A stretch of DNA of 64,000 bases from NCBI GenBank assembly GCA_019426215.1, contig CM033401.1, forward strand, positions 11,971,134 through 12,035,133, written 5' to 3'. The position numbers and the translations under genes were made by a program. This DNA is from Buddleja alternifolia (Eukaryota > Streptophyta > Magnoliopsida > Lamiales > Scrophulariaceae). Each line of letters begins with the position of its first letter. The stretch's first letter is position 1. Of the stretch, positions 36,192 to 48,377 are shown piece after piece. The notes beneath the pieces are model-generated. The model saw only the letters and a list, made by a program, of their open reading frames with translations, was not told the origin of the DNA and made no database searches.

Positions 36192-39100
36192 TGTTGGGTT
36201 TGGTAATCCATGGGCTAGTTACAAGAAGTGGAGTTCAAAAATTTAAGGCACAACAGTTAACCATCACCCCAACAAGTAGGGATGTTCAAAAAAATCAGAA
36301 ATTCGGTTAACCGACCGAACCGGACCGAAAATCAAAAAATTCGGTTCGAACCGAAACCGAACAGAAAATTTCGGTTTGGTTTTTGATTTCGGTTAACGCA
36401 AACCAAACCGAAAACTGAATTTGTTTATTTTTAATATAAATTATTATGTATTGTGTTTATTTACCAAAAAAACATTTTAAGCATAAACGCTCAAAGCCTC
36501 AAACATTCTTCCCGCTTCAAATGTGAACCCTCAAATCCCTCTTTGCGACATTATCTTCCTGCTTCCTTCCCTTTTTGCTTGTTCTTCTTCTTCTGTTTGG
36601 GGATTTAGCTAAATCAGGGTCAAAGGTTAGGGTTTATCTAAATTGATTTGTTTATGTGCTTATTTCTGTTAAATATTTGGAAGAAATCAACCACGTCATT
36701 GCTTCCTTCCATTTTTGCTTCTTCTTCTGTTTGCTTCATGAGCTAAGCACCAGTTAGGGTTTATCTGAATTGATTTGTTTTTTTGCTTTTTGGACAAGAA
36801 GTTTTTTTGTTTTTTTTATGAAGTCTTTTTGTCTATTGTATATGAAATGGGGATAGATTAGAGAAGAGGAGATTCGTAATGCAATCCTATTGTTTTTAGC
36901 AAGTTATGGTGTTAGGCAAATCTAATTTTCCTTTTTTTTTTTAAATGAAAACCGAATTAAAAAAAAAACCAAAATTTCTTTTTTTTTAATTTTTTAAATA
37001 AATTCGATTTTGCCCGAACCGAACCGAATTTTTTCGGTTCAGTTTTCAGTTCGTAATTTCGACAAACCGAATTTTTGGTTCGATTTTGGCCCGAATCGAA
37101 CCGATGAACAGCCCTACCAACAAGGATTTAGTCGGCTCATATTAATTCATTTTATAAACAAATAGAAAACTCACCAACAGTAGGAATTTTTCTATTTCCT
37201 AAAACTTTCAATCCTGAGCAACTTCAAGTCATCTTCCACTTTTTCTACCGAGGTCCGAGCTCCAATTGTATCTCCTGGTGTTAGCGCCTCAAGGGATGCA
37301 CCTCTAAGTGTATCCACACCTTATTCGAATATCTAATCACCCTACTATTGATGCTAGCCAATAGAATGATTCTAGACTTATAAATCTAGGCTTATAGTGA
37401 AAGGTATGAAATATTTTCAAAGTAGTTAAGCTCACCATATGAGCAAAACTACAGCGTATTGGAAAAGTTAAGGTACGACTATATGAGGAAGAGGTGGACG
37501 AAAATTTCCCTTTCATTTTCTATAGGTTGGGCGATTTTTGCTATAAAAAATTGTGTCTCTTTCATCTAATCAAACCTCCTATTTATAGGCATAGAATGGA
37601 AAAGTTTGGGTTGTCTAACAATTCCATTTCATGTTAATCCAAATAGGATTAGGATAATAACTAATTATATTTATCCTAGTGTATTTTGGATATGGTTGAA
37701 TCATAATATTTCTCATCCTTAATAACTTGATAACGTCAAACTCTATTTAGTCCATATCCTATTAGATTTAGATAATTACCATATCCTATGATAATTATCC
37801 TAACATTATCTCTTTGACCCTTCTAGATGCAAGGGTTGGAGGAGGATCAAATCCTCCCCCTTGTACATGCCTTCCTCAAGTCTTAGAGTCCAAGAATTTT
37901 TTCACTTGATTTAATTCTTGACTCCAAGTCTAATTTAATTAATGGGGCTAACCATGTAATTAAATATAATAAATAAGAGTCTAACTCTATTTATTTCCTT
38001 AACTTAATTAAAGTCTAATTTTAATAATTCCTAGTTTAATAATTACAGTTCAACTTTAATTATTTCCTAGTCCAATACATTTATTATTTATTTAACTTAG
38101 GTAAAAACCTAATTAAATAAAATAGTTGGACTCATCTAGGTCTATTAATCAATTAATTCAAATTGTGCAATTAATTAGATCCCACCAGTTAATTTATACT
38201 TCTAATTAGGAAAGTACTACATTTTTCTAATTTGCTCAATTTCCATAACTTGATTAATCACAACAGAAAACAGAAACTCTACAGAGTTATGTGTGAGATC
38301 CCTTAGGCTCATTTATTTGCCAGTAGTAGGTACACTTTCTAAAAGTGCCAGCGTACTCTCAAAAAATGGAAAACCTAGATTAAATCTTTCTTGATTTAAT
38401 CAGACCCTTGAATTAATCGCCATACTCGTTCAAGACACCTACAAATCGTGACTATTGTCTAGCAACGAGCTGCGAAGACTTAGACATAAATGATAAGAAA
38501 AAGATACACCATTTACAATCACGATTCTCGTATAAGTTAGATCATTCTATCTGATCTCCCGATAGAACTGTATAGGTTGAGTCGAAACCCTAATAGTTCA
38601 ATTGCTATGTTTCACATAACTATTGATGTTAACTTTGATCATCTAAGTGAGGAAACCCTATGCCTCTTTAGATATCTTACTTCGGCCGAAGATTTCTTAA
38701 GTCAACCTCATTATGTAAACAGAGGAGATGCACTGACTCGCTAAGCCAAAGATGGATCCCATCTTGATACTTTGTATCTCCGTATATGATCAGATCATAC
38801 CCAATATGTCTCATATAATGATCCGCCATGTGAACATGGAATAAATCAAAGTATGATCGATCATACACAAGATATCCTATGGAATCTCAGGTCTATAAGG
38901 ATTACTCTTATACTACGGGATTGTGGAAGTTCCACATTCGATTGGGATTTTTTTTAAGGAACTTCCTGCGATAGTTCAATGTACCCATTTCCAAATGGAA
39001 ACCCTTATACCTGCACCGGCTTTCACTGCGTCAGTACCTATAGAACGAGGTACACTCCTTCAAGAGTATGCATCATACAAGCAAGTCTTTTAGGTTCATC

Positions 39101-39378
39101 AATATCCCTCATTGTCATGATCCTCTTCATAACTCGGAACTTAGTTAAAGAACCACAGCCTTAGAGACGTATTTCATCATCACCATAATCGATGCGCGAT
39201 GACGTCCTGTAGCTATGTGTGATTCTAATAGACTTTATTCTAAGTGATCTAAAAGACAATTCTAGAATAAAGTGTCATAATATGAATTGACTTTATTTAT
39301 ATAAAAAAGATTGTACATAGAGTTATCTTATTACAAAAATGGCACCAATAATTGGCGCTTTGGGCATCTACTCTATCA
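36192..39378 (-). mobile_element. Putative solo LTR inserted in the array
   Basis: On the minus strand it starts TGATAGAGTAGATGCCC and ends CCAAACCCAACA. The flanks GAATG (36187-36191) and GATTG (39379-39383) match in four of five bases. A minus-strand promoter CCTATAAATAGGAGG is near 37575. It contains the hAT element 36277-37116, so the LTR itself is about 2.3 kb. There is no coding region. The Ty3 array unit resumes on the other side, with some bases apparently lost at the junction. Confidence 0.6.
36277..37116. mobile_element. Non-autonomous hAT element, copy 1
   Basis: An 840-bp block flanked by the perfect 8-bp repeat CCAACAAG (36269-36276 and 37117-37124). Ends are TAGGGATGTTCA and TGAACAGCCCTA, imperfect inverted repeats of the hAT type. 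Both subterminal regions are packed with CCGAACCGAAA-type motifs in opposite orientation. No transposase frame. Confidence 0.9.
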
Positions 39379-40733
39379 GATTGTTCATGGGATGGTAGCT
39401 AGCGATGGAGAATTTTCGTGGGTGGTTGGCGGGGTAATGTTGAGAAGGAGAAGATTTGTGTCTACGATTTGAATATGGGGATGGGTGACAAACGAAGTTG
39501 GAGTTGGGTATCTCTGTACATTGGCGGTGGATTTGAGTCCAATGATCGTTGCCAAAATATCGGCAAAACAGTTTTGAATGGAACCCAGACTGATTAATGG
39601 TGTTCATCGGTAGGTTTAGCAAACAAACCGAACCGCAATTTTGGTTAACCAAAACTTTAATTTTTTGAAATTTCGGACGGAACAAACCAAAAAAGTTCGA
39701 TTTGGTTCGATTAAAAACTGAACATTTTTTATTCGGTTTTCTTCGGTTGGGTTAAACCGAAACTGGCCCCAAAAAAAAATTGTTTTTGCTACTTTTACAC
39801 AACTCACGTTGCTAAAACTTATCAAATACAATTTCATTTTACAAAACTCACAAAATTAAACAATTTACAAAGAAAATCTATCAAATTAATTTACGTACAA
39901 ATCACAAGTACAATTTACATACAAATCACAAACTGATCAAATACAATTTAAACAATTAAAAGCATACAAATACAAAATAAGTTGCAGTGCCAGCGTGACG
40001 TGGTGGTCTAAGGTGATGTGTACGCGTGGTGGTCTGAGAAGGCAGTCGTACTCAGGCAGAGACAGAATGAGGCAGAAATTTTGTGTTTGTGGGTTTGAGG
40101 TAGAAGGGGAACGTGAAGATTGAGAAAAGAGAGGTTTTGAAACTGTGCAAGTAAGAAACACGTTTTTTAGCTTTAAATTATACATAAAGATTTATATTAT
40201 AAAATATATATAAAAAAAATCAATCGGTTTTCAGTTCGGTCTGGTTTAACCGAACCTAAAAATTGGAACGAATCGAAAACCGATTTTTGTTTAAAAAAAA
40301 TTGAAAACCAAACTAAAATTTTTGGTTTGAACCGAAATGTCGATTTTTGGTCGGTTTAGGTTGTTCGGTCAATTCGTGAACACCTCTAAGACTGATTATG
40401 ATAGAATCCTTGCGTGAACGCAATAAAACTTGGTCATGTGTGAACACCATCATGCAGATTTGCCTGAGGTGGAACGAGTAATGGGGGCGTCAAGAGATCT
40501 GACAATTCTGGCCAAATTGATAGGAAAAGGAAATACGAATATTTCTTCATAAATGTAACTTTGACCAAGCATGAATATCGGCCAAACAGTTTTTGTTGGC
40601 ATCCAAACGGGTGATAACAAAATTCAATCGTGAATGCAATTGGACTTGGTCCTGTGTGAACGCCTCATACGAGATTCGCCGGAGGTGGAATGAGTCATGG
40701 CGACATCAAGAGATCTGGAAGCTCGGAATAAAT
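39379..40733 (-). pseudogene. Array unit 3 continued: duplicated gag starts
   Basis: After the solo LTR the unit resumes (GAGAATTTTCGTGGGTGGTT). Two copies of the gag start follow. One is near 39480-40530, split by the second hAT element; one is near 40565-40733. Between them only a short LTR piece remains (CTTCATAAATGTAACTTTGA), so this is a further rearranged join of the array. Confidence 0.6.
39595..40388. mobile_element. Non-autonomous hAT element, copy 2
   Basis: A 794-bp block flanked by the perfect 8-bp repeat AGACTGAT (39587-39594 and 40389-40396). Ends are TAATGGTGTTCA and TGAACACCTCTA. Subterminal regions carry the same CCGAACCG / CGGTTTNGGTT motifs as the element at 36277, so both belong to one family. 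No transposase. Confidence 0.9.
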
Positions 40734-40983
40734 TGATAGAAAAAAAAATCATTTATAAACATAACTTATAGCAAGCCAAAGCTCGATTATTTATTAATTC
40801 CAAAACTGAATGAACGAAACATAAATCCCAACAAAATATAAACTATTAACTCCTAACAGAATGAAAATAACCAGACTCCTAATTAAACAGGACAATAAAT
40901 TATATTCCTATTTATACTTAACTACTGACTCATAATCAAACAAGCAAACAAACTACTAAAGCAACAAAGAAACTTAATTAAAC

Positions 40984-42735
40984 TGTTAGGATAATGCCCT
41001 CGATGCCAATGAGAAAATAGATTGTATAGGGCGTTTTCATTTATGTTGTACAAACTCTTTTATATTGTAAATGCAATTCATATTTGTTCACGTAAATCTT
41101 AATGACATTAGTAAGTATTGAACGTATAAGTCCAAAGTAATCGAGAGAGAGTTTCGAATTTTTAAGGATTAAGACGAGGGACACTAAAAATGTCAATTTC
41201 TTGATTACTCAAAATGGGTTCCCAGGTCGAAGAGTCTTAATTGGGCATTATGACTCAACTTGTAGGACACAGGCTCTGACAAAGAGTGTCAATCAGTCAC
41301 TATGTATTAGTGGGAGCTTATGTCGTAGATATGTCAATGGAATTGACATATTGGAACATGGCTCGCCGTAATCCGATCACATGGGTATTTACTCAGTGAC
41401 TGGATTACTGGTCACCACAAAGCATGAGCCATAGACCTGAAGAGGCACGAAGATTGTACTTGTGACACTAGATTCGTTATTAGAGTAGTCAGACTCGATT
41501 CACCTTTAGGTGGGGTCGACCTCAAAATGCAATCTCAGTGGACAAGTAGCAATTATTCAGTGACTACCAAAATGGGATTCACTATCTTGAATAGTAAATG
41601 AGAAAGAATCATGTGCGATCATAGATAAATGAAATGAAAAGTTTTTGGCCAAAGCAGATAAACTAGGGGTAGTTTGGTAATTTCATCTTACTGTGATTTA
41701 TAAAGCACAACATCAAGTTCTGTGAGTTTGACACATTCCATGACTCTTACTCGATCGGGATACTATAGTGAAAGGCTTATACTCACATGGTACACATGAC
41801 CTAAAGGTTCGTATTGATCAAATCATTTAATATCAATTGGATTTTGATGTGGGTCCACGGGACTGGTTAGGTGACACTTACATCCTTTGGTATTCACCCA
41901 TTGCCAATTGAAACGAATTTAGAGAGTCGCGCTTTCAAGGAAATAAGTGAAGAAAATCTCTAGTTGTCAAATAAGGTTATTCGGGTAAGTTTTATTTGAT
42001 GAACAAATAAATAAGATGAGCAAGGGAATTAATTTATTTAATTAATTGGATTAATTAAAATAAATTAAAGAGTAAATAATAATCAATTAGATCAATTTAT
42101 TATTTATTCTTTTTGGACTAAATCATTAATTGGATTAATTAAAATAAATTAAAGAGTAAATAATAATTAATTAGATTAATTTATTATTTATTCTTTTTGG
42201 ACTAAATTATTAATTGAATTAATTAATTTAGTTAATAATTAATTAAAGTCATATATTAATTGGATTAATATTATGGAGGACTTCATTAAAAGTGGACTAA
42301 GTTGAATCAACTTAGCCCATTTACACTACTCATACACGTGTACTATAGAGTATGGGGTTTGGGGATTTAATTGATTTCTAGCCCATCATCATCTTATAAG
42401 TGCACTTAAGTTGATTAAAATACAACTTAACACAAAAACTAAAAGAAAAGAAGAGAAAAATTCTCTCTCCCCTCTCTAACTAGTCGTCGGCCTCCCTAGG
42501 TGCAAAGCTAGTGAATTTTTTCTTCCGACTTATTTCCGACGTGATAATCTAGAGGCAAGAGCCCGGGATTGCTGCTAATACTGTAGATCAAGAAAGTTAC
42601 CCACTAGAACAGTTTGCTATGTAATTGTCATTTTTTGTTAATTTAATAAAAATCATTTAACCCCAAAAATGATCTGAATGCAAATCTGGATATGTTTATT
42701 TTTTTTTTGCTGCACATGAACCAGGATTCACAACA
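40984..42735 (+). mobile_element. Solo LTR (Copia-type) inside array LTR 4
   Basis: A 1752-bp block from TGTTAGGATAATGCC to GGATTCACAACA. Removing it restores the array LTR text (TTAATTAAAC then GAGGACTCGAAAC). The flanks TAAAC (40979-40983) and CAAAC (42736-42740) are a 5-bp duplication with one mismatch. No coding region. It contains an 84-bp tandem duplication (42041-42208) and an AT-rich centre like that of 11168-14760, suggesting related families. Confidence 0.82.
42041..42208. repeat. 84-bp tandem duplication
   Basis: Two adjacent copies starting ATTAATTGGATTAATTAAAA at 42041 and 42125, nearly identical, inside the solo LTR. Confidence 0.88.
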
Positions 42736-43150
42736 CAAACGAGGACTCGAAACAAGGAAATAAAAAATTTGATAGAAACAAGAAATACGAAAACTATTTC
42801 ACAAATGTAAGTTTGCTCAAAACAAAGCTCGATTCTTTATTAATTCTAAAACTGAATGACAGAAACATAAAACCTTAATAATATATAAATTATTGACTCC
42901 TAACATAAAGGAAACAACTAGACTCCTAATTAAACAAGACAATAAACTTGTTCGCTATTTATATTTTACTGACTCCTAGTCAAACAAGTTAAATTCCTAA
43001 ACCAATAAGGAAATTTAATTAAATAAGGACTCCAAGTAAGAAAATAAAATAATAAAACATAAATAACTAAATCAATTAAATATGTTGCTTCATGCACCTC
43101 ACATTACAAGTCATGGAGTTTTCTTCCCCCACCCCCCACCCCCCCTTCCC

Positions 43151-43835
43151 CGCTAAAAACTGTCTTGTCTCAACCCAAGAAATTGATGTATATGTTCGTT
43201 CCAAGAAACCCTATAAACCAATATGTCAATGAAAAATACTATCATGGATTTCCTCAAGTGGGGATGAAATAAATCAATCATTGTTGCCTAAAACGTCACA
43301 GATGCGTTTTTCAAGTCGAAAGGCATGACCAAGAACTCATAGTGCTCGTAGTTTGAGGAATGTCGGATGACACAACCGGAATCTTATGGCAATCCAAACA
43401 ATGATCAATTTTTGAAAATGAGATTGCATGGCTGAGGGTGTGGTGTGCAGTATTTTGCAAGTGGTGATTGGTGATGGAGCGATTTGTGTTCGCGGAGTTT
43501 ATATGGGGGATGGTGGCTAGTGGTGAGTAACTTTCGTGGGTGGTTTGTGGTTAGTGTTGATACGGGACAAATTTGTGTCTATGCTTTGAATATGCGGATG
43601 GGTAGCACACGAAGTTACGGTAAGGGCGCACTAAACGTTGGGACTGCGGATTTTGAATGCGATGATAGCCACCAGAAGGTCGGCAAGATGGTTGTCAATG
43701 ACGTCTAGACGGGTGATGAAAGAATCCAAGCATGAATGCAATTGCACTTGGTCCTGTGCGATGTCATCATCCAAAATTCGTTGGAGGTGGAATGAGTCAT
43801 GGTGGCATCAAGAGATCCGGTAAGTCGAACTAAAT
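43151..43835 (-). pseudogene. Array unit 4: RT fragment and gag start
   Basis: Same order as the other units. The RT block on the minus strand (43400 to 43180) covers the MPFDLKNAS-like and HPHLRKSMIVF segments with changes. The gag start is near 43835-43620. No open frame covers the whole unit. Confidence 0.7.
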
Positions 43836-44074
43836 TGATAAAAAGGAAACAAGAAAACTCCTTCACAAATGTAACTTTGCCAAGATAAAACTCGATTCTT
43901 TATTGATTCCAAAACTGAATGACAGATACATAAAACTCTAACAATGCATAAACTATTGACTTCTACCAGAAAGTAAATAAGAAGGCAATAAACTAGTTCC
44001 CCATTTATGTACTTAACTACTGAGTCCTAATTAAACAAGTATATAAACTTCTAAGCTAACCATGAAACGTAATT

Positions 44075-45572
44075 GCGACCAACCATGTTTTCTTCAAAAG
44101 AGTAAAATAAGTAAAAAATTTGGAGATGCCTAAAAATGAGGGTGGGCTTTGAATTCAAAATTTAGTTAGGGCCAAAGGAAATTTAAAATTTTCTCTCTGA
44201 GTTCTGCGGAGCGAACCCTAGCCGTCGAGAAGGCGAACTATACTCCACAATTTCCGGCCACGGCCATGGAGGAGAGGAGCCAAGTCCCGGCCGGCCACCT
44301 CCACTCACGGTGACACCAAACCCAAACAAAAATAAACTCAAACGCTCCTCCCTTGGAACGGACTCAATCCCCACAAAAGAAGAAACTCATGCAAACCTTA
44401 ATCAAAAATAGGATGATACGTTGGCAAATCCGGCACAAGACCATACGAGCGCTAATCCGAATGTATGGCAATAAAAAATAAACATTTGTACTGGTGAATA
44501 TAAAAAATGGTCCAAAATCTGTAAAATTAAAGGACCTTATCGTCTTCGTTTTTTCCTTTGGCTCCTTCGACATGAGCATGTTCTTACTAAATCCACTTTG
44601 AAAATTCAAAAAATTAACGCATATTGACACTTGTGATATTTGTGGTAGGTTGGAAGACACCAACATGCATGCCTTATGTGATTGTGCATGGGCTCGAAAA
44701 GTGTGGGAGACGACAGTCCACCCGAATTATTACTCGAGATTTTTCTCGGGCAAGAGTAAAAGTTGGGTGGATTGGAATCTCTCTCATGCAGCAAATAGGT
44801 ATGATTGGTGTGACAATTGGTCTTTTGCGTTTACTGAGATTATTTCTTTCGTTTGGCAGGTTAGGAACGAGCTAATCCATGGTGGAAGGAATAAGGCAAC
44901 TACAATGGTCCTAGATATTTTACGATCACGAATTGGCGGTACTTTACAATCGACTTTGTTTGACCCGGATGTAACGTTGCTCCAACTACATACAGGTTAG
45001 ACTAAGCCAATTCCCAGATACTACAAAGTAAACGTTGGCGGTGACACAAACTGAAGGAAATTCGGACCACTTGGCGGGAATTGGGGGTACCTTGAGGAAC
45101 GAGCATGGTAATTGGATTAATGGCTTTGCTGGGCTAATTGAATCATGCTCTTCTATCTAGGCTGAAGTGCGAACCATTCTAGAGGGACTAGAGATGGCGT
45201 GGAACACCGTAGTTAAGAAACTGATACTTGAATCTAACAGTCGGACTGCTATCCGAAGCATTGTGGACGCTTCCACAGCTCATCATTACTATGATCTAAT
45301 TCAACAAATATGTGATGTCTTGAATAGAGACTGGGTGGTCTCTATCAACTGCATTTGGTGACAGGCCAACCGAGCAGCGAACATGTTAGCCAAGTTAGGA
45401 TTACACACTTTGTTAGTTTATTTTAATGCACCTGATGAGAGTATCCATCACATTCTTGATGATGATAATATTGGTCGAACTTGGCCACGGATTTTGACTA
45501 TTAATTCGGGTATGTCGGACTAAAAACTATTTGGGTAACCCCCTCCCTTTCATGAATGAAAAAAGAAAAAAA
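44075..45572 (+). mobile_element. Truncated L1-type LINE with 17-bp target duplication
   Basis: Flanked by AACCATGAAACGTAATT (44058-44074) and AACCATGAAACTTAATT (45573-45589), one mismatch in 17. It ends in an A-rich tail (AAAAAAGAAAAAAAA). These are the marks of target-primed reverse transcription. The coding part (about 44500-45520) is the C-terminal end of ORF2; upstream of it lies about 420 bases of non-coding, partly GC-rich sequence, perhaps a 5' UTR joined by internal deletion. Confidence 0.9.
44500..45525 (+). pseudogene. LINE ORF2 C-terminus: zf-RVT and RNase H remnants
   Basis: Plus-strand frames give IKGPYRLRFFLWLLRHEHVL, then CDICGRLEDTNMHALCDCAW (zinc-binding motif, Cys-x2-Cys ... 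His ... Cys) with a 116-codon frame at 44650-45000. Then LRNEHGNWINGFAGLIESCS and AEVRTILEGLEMAW, LILESNSRTAI and ANRAANMLAKLGL follow, matching a plant RNase H domain (Glu and Asp active-site strands, the HRxAN-like tail as QANRAAN). Several stops and frame shifts separate the pieces. Confidence 0.88.
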
Positions 45573-46004
45573 AACCATGAAACTTAATTAAACAAGGCCT
45601 CCAAACAAGGAATTAAAAAAGTTGATATAAATAGAAAATAAAAAAACTCCTTCACAAAACATAAGTTTGCACAAGTCAAATCTCAACTCTTTATTGATAC
45701 CAACACAAAATGACAGAAGTATAAAATTCTAACAATATATAAATTATTGACTCCTAACAGAAAGGAAATAATTAGACTCCTAATTAAACAATGCAATAAA
45801 CTAGTTCTCTATTTATACTTAACTATTGACTCCTAATCAAACAAGTAAATAAGCTCTTAAACCAACAAAGAAACTTAGTTAAACAAGAACTCCAAACAAG
45901 GAAATAATATAACAAAACATAAATAACTAAATTTGCTTCTTCCCATACCTTACGTAAATCTTTCACGAGGTTTCTTTCTTTATACCTTCACCTGTTTTGT
46001 AACA

Positions 46005-46297
46005 TCACGTCTTTCCTTTATGGTGAATAGTTATTGTCATTCTGGCCTAAATTCACTAGACACACCACCACCAACGGTTCATCAGAAATAAGGTTTACTA
46101 TGTATGAACTACATTTTAGCCTGATTCATATATAGGCAACTTAATTCTTCTCGGTCCTTCTTGTTTTCTATGGCGTGGAAATAGTCCTCAATGTTCTGAA
46201 ATTTTCTACCCCCGAGGTTTTCCTCTTAAGAAGTTACTGTCGTCAACGTCAAAAGACTATCCAGACCTTCAACCTCATTTAGACAACAATAATTAAT

Positions 46298-46330
<33 letters not shown>

Positions 46331-48377
46331 CTTCTACCAATAAGATTGTGAGGAAATCTTGGGATACCGAGTCCTCTCCCTCTAGTCTTAACAACTTAGA
46401 GATTGTACATGCCAATTTGTGGGTTAGGGTCATTCTTAAATGGTCGTTAGATTTTAAGTTTTTTTTTTTGATAAATCGTTAAGTTTCAACACAATTACAT
46501 TTATACATTTGATTTTGATTTACGCGTGATCCACCGTCTATATTATTTATAAAGCACCAAGGCCTTAGAAAAACTCATCTCCTCTTCCTATTTAATTTGG
46601 TATGTCGGCTTAAGTTCTCTATAAATTTATGAACTGTCCATTTCTATCATTCTCTTCTGTACGTTTTTTCCCATCATCTCCCCCTTTCTTTCTCATTTTT
46701 TTTCTACTTATTTTTCTTCCAGCATCATTTTTTTTCTTGCACAATTTCAAGCTTCATATAGACTATTCAGAATTTTTAATACAAAATAATAAATTAATTG
46801 AGTATTTGAATTTTTTAATTTAAAATAATTAAGCACACACATCAAGTGTGACACCCCCAACTAGTCTATACTTAGAGAATTCAAGAGGGGACTACGAAAC
46901 TTACTTTCAGACTGTCAAAGGATTTTTGTGAGGCAATTACAATTTTAATTATTTTATGAATCAGGTGTTATACATCATATGATTAATATTGTCTCATCTC
47001 AAAAGTTTTTATGATGTTGTTAAATGACGACCACATTGTCCATAAAACTTGATAGAGAAAAGTATAATTATATTTTTCTCTTTATTTCATTATAAATTTT
47101 ATTTCTCATCTCTTTTTTAATTATTATTTTCCTTCTTTTTTTGTCACCAGTGACTTAAACTAAATCAGTTTTAATTCAAATTTTCACGGATCGAGTTTGC
47201 ATTACTGATTTGTGTAATAATATATCTACTTTATTTTTTAAAAGGAAAAATTGCAGTGTTTTAATAGGATATGTCTTCTTGCAATTTTAGTCCCAATATT
47301 TACAAATTCGGAAAACTAGTCCCACGTGACGCATTTTTAGTTTATTCATTAAAAAATTAATGAAAATTTTTACTTTGATCACGTGTCTTACATGTGATGA
47401 CCACTTAATTTTCTACTGTCCAACACAACAAATCAAATCAAGATGGATTACTAATTCTACAAACGCTACTATTGCATTGCATAATTTTTTCATATTTGAC
47501 TTATATTACTAATAAATATTATTAGATATTCGTCGATACTTTCAACCTATTAAATTATCAAGAAGCTAACAACTCCAATTGCATTTAGAGGGATTGTTAG
47601 CACGTATTGCGCGGAGTGCCTATTACTTTCTGGATGGTTTACTATAAGTACCGCCCATGACTTATAATTTGGCAGGAATAAATTTCTTATGGATTGGGCA
47701 TGTTGGGCTTTATAGTCCTTACAAGATGAAAAAAGTATGGGCCAAATGGGCCCACGTAGCCATTTCGGCCCATATTTCGACACTATTAATGGTTTTCATT
47801 ATAAGTATTACACGATGCACAAAATGAGTTTTTTTAAATGATTCCCGTTTGGTGAAAAGTCAATTACGGCATATAGTCACGAATTAAGTTTAAATTTCAT
47901 GGGCTATATCATAAGAATTTTTCTTATAATTAACTTAGAAGATATAACTCAACAGACATGTGCGAGAGCTAACTGAATAAATAAATACATGGATGTTATA
48001 TGTCTATATAATATAATATATTTTCACTAAAAATCTCCATTTAAACATGTCCAACAGAACGAAATCTGCAACTTAAAAATTTGTTGGACTTAAAATTATG
48101 TCGTGTGACAATTAACTTCTAAAAACTTCCGCACACACTATTAATTAAGTTCATTTCAATCTAGAAATTATTGGGAATGAATCAAAAGATCAAATACCCA
48201 ATTAAGACACGATTTATGTGGTTGGACAGTACATCTTATTAGAGATTTTATTGATATTTTTATATGCAAATTACAAAAGATATGTCCATTAACTTATACC
48301 TAAAGTCTATGCCTGACCCTTAACCCATAATTTGTACAAGGGACTCAGAGTCATTTACTTGTGTACTTTCGGTTATT
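46005..48377. other. AT-rich intergenic sequence
   Basis: No gene recognised. At 46180-46290 a minus-strand reading resembles a retroelement gag-like stretch (FQNIEDYFHAIENKKDREEL), but it is short and broken. At 46615-46760 a TATAAATT box is followed by a pyrimidine-rich stretch, which looks promoter-like but leads to no gene. From 47251 a segment with AAATTGCAGTGTTTT-type end may be another degraded inverted-repeat element. Confidence 0.35.

Larger units (their letters stand above)
40734..43130 (-). repeat. Array LTR 4 (composite, interrupted)
   Basis: Begins TGATAGAAAAAA and is cut at 40983 by the solo LTR. It continues at 42736, then fuses to a second LTR copy starting TTGATAGAAACAAG at 42770, the same junction as in LTRs 2 and 5. 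The right end is replaced by a C-rich run near 43126-43150. Confidence 0.7.
33080..46004 (-). mobile_element. Tandem array of deleted Ty3-type retroelements with shared LTRs
   Basis: Minus-strand order LTR, gag start, deletion, reverse-transcriptase fragment repeats at least four times, with neighbouring units sharing an LTR. LTRs lie near 33080-33406, 34058-34788, 35451-35848, 40734-43130 and 43836-46004. RT fragments lie near 33411-33700, 34800-35060, 35850-36152 and 43155-43400. Only one short RT block and the gag start remain, so nothing is autonomous. Younger insertions break it: solo LTRs (36192-39378, 40984-42735), hAT elements (36277-37116, 39595-40388) and a LINE (44075-45572). The minus-strand LTR starts TGTTAC near 46004; LTR ends read TTTCTATCA on the minus strand, followed by ATTTGGTCC as the candidate primer site. 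Confidence 0.85.
43836..46004 (-). repeat. Array LTR 5 (composite, interrupted by a LINE)
   Basis: Begins TTGATAAAAAGG, is interrupted at 44074 by the LINE, resumes at 45573, and fuses to a second LTR at 45623 (AAAAAAGTTGATATAAATAG). It ends CCTGTTTTGTAACA at 46004, the outer limit of the array. Confidence 0.75.
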
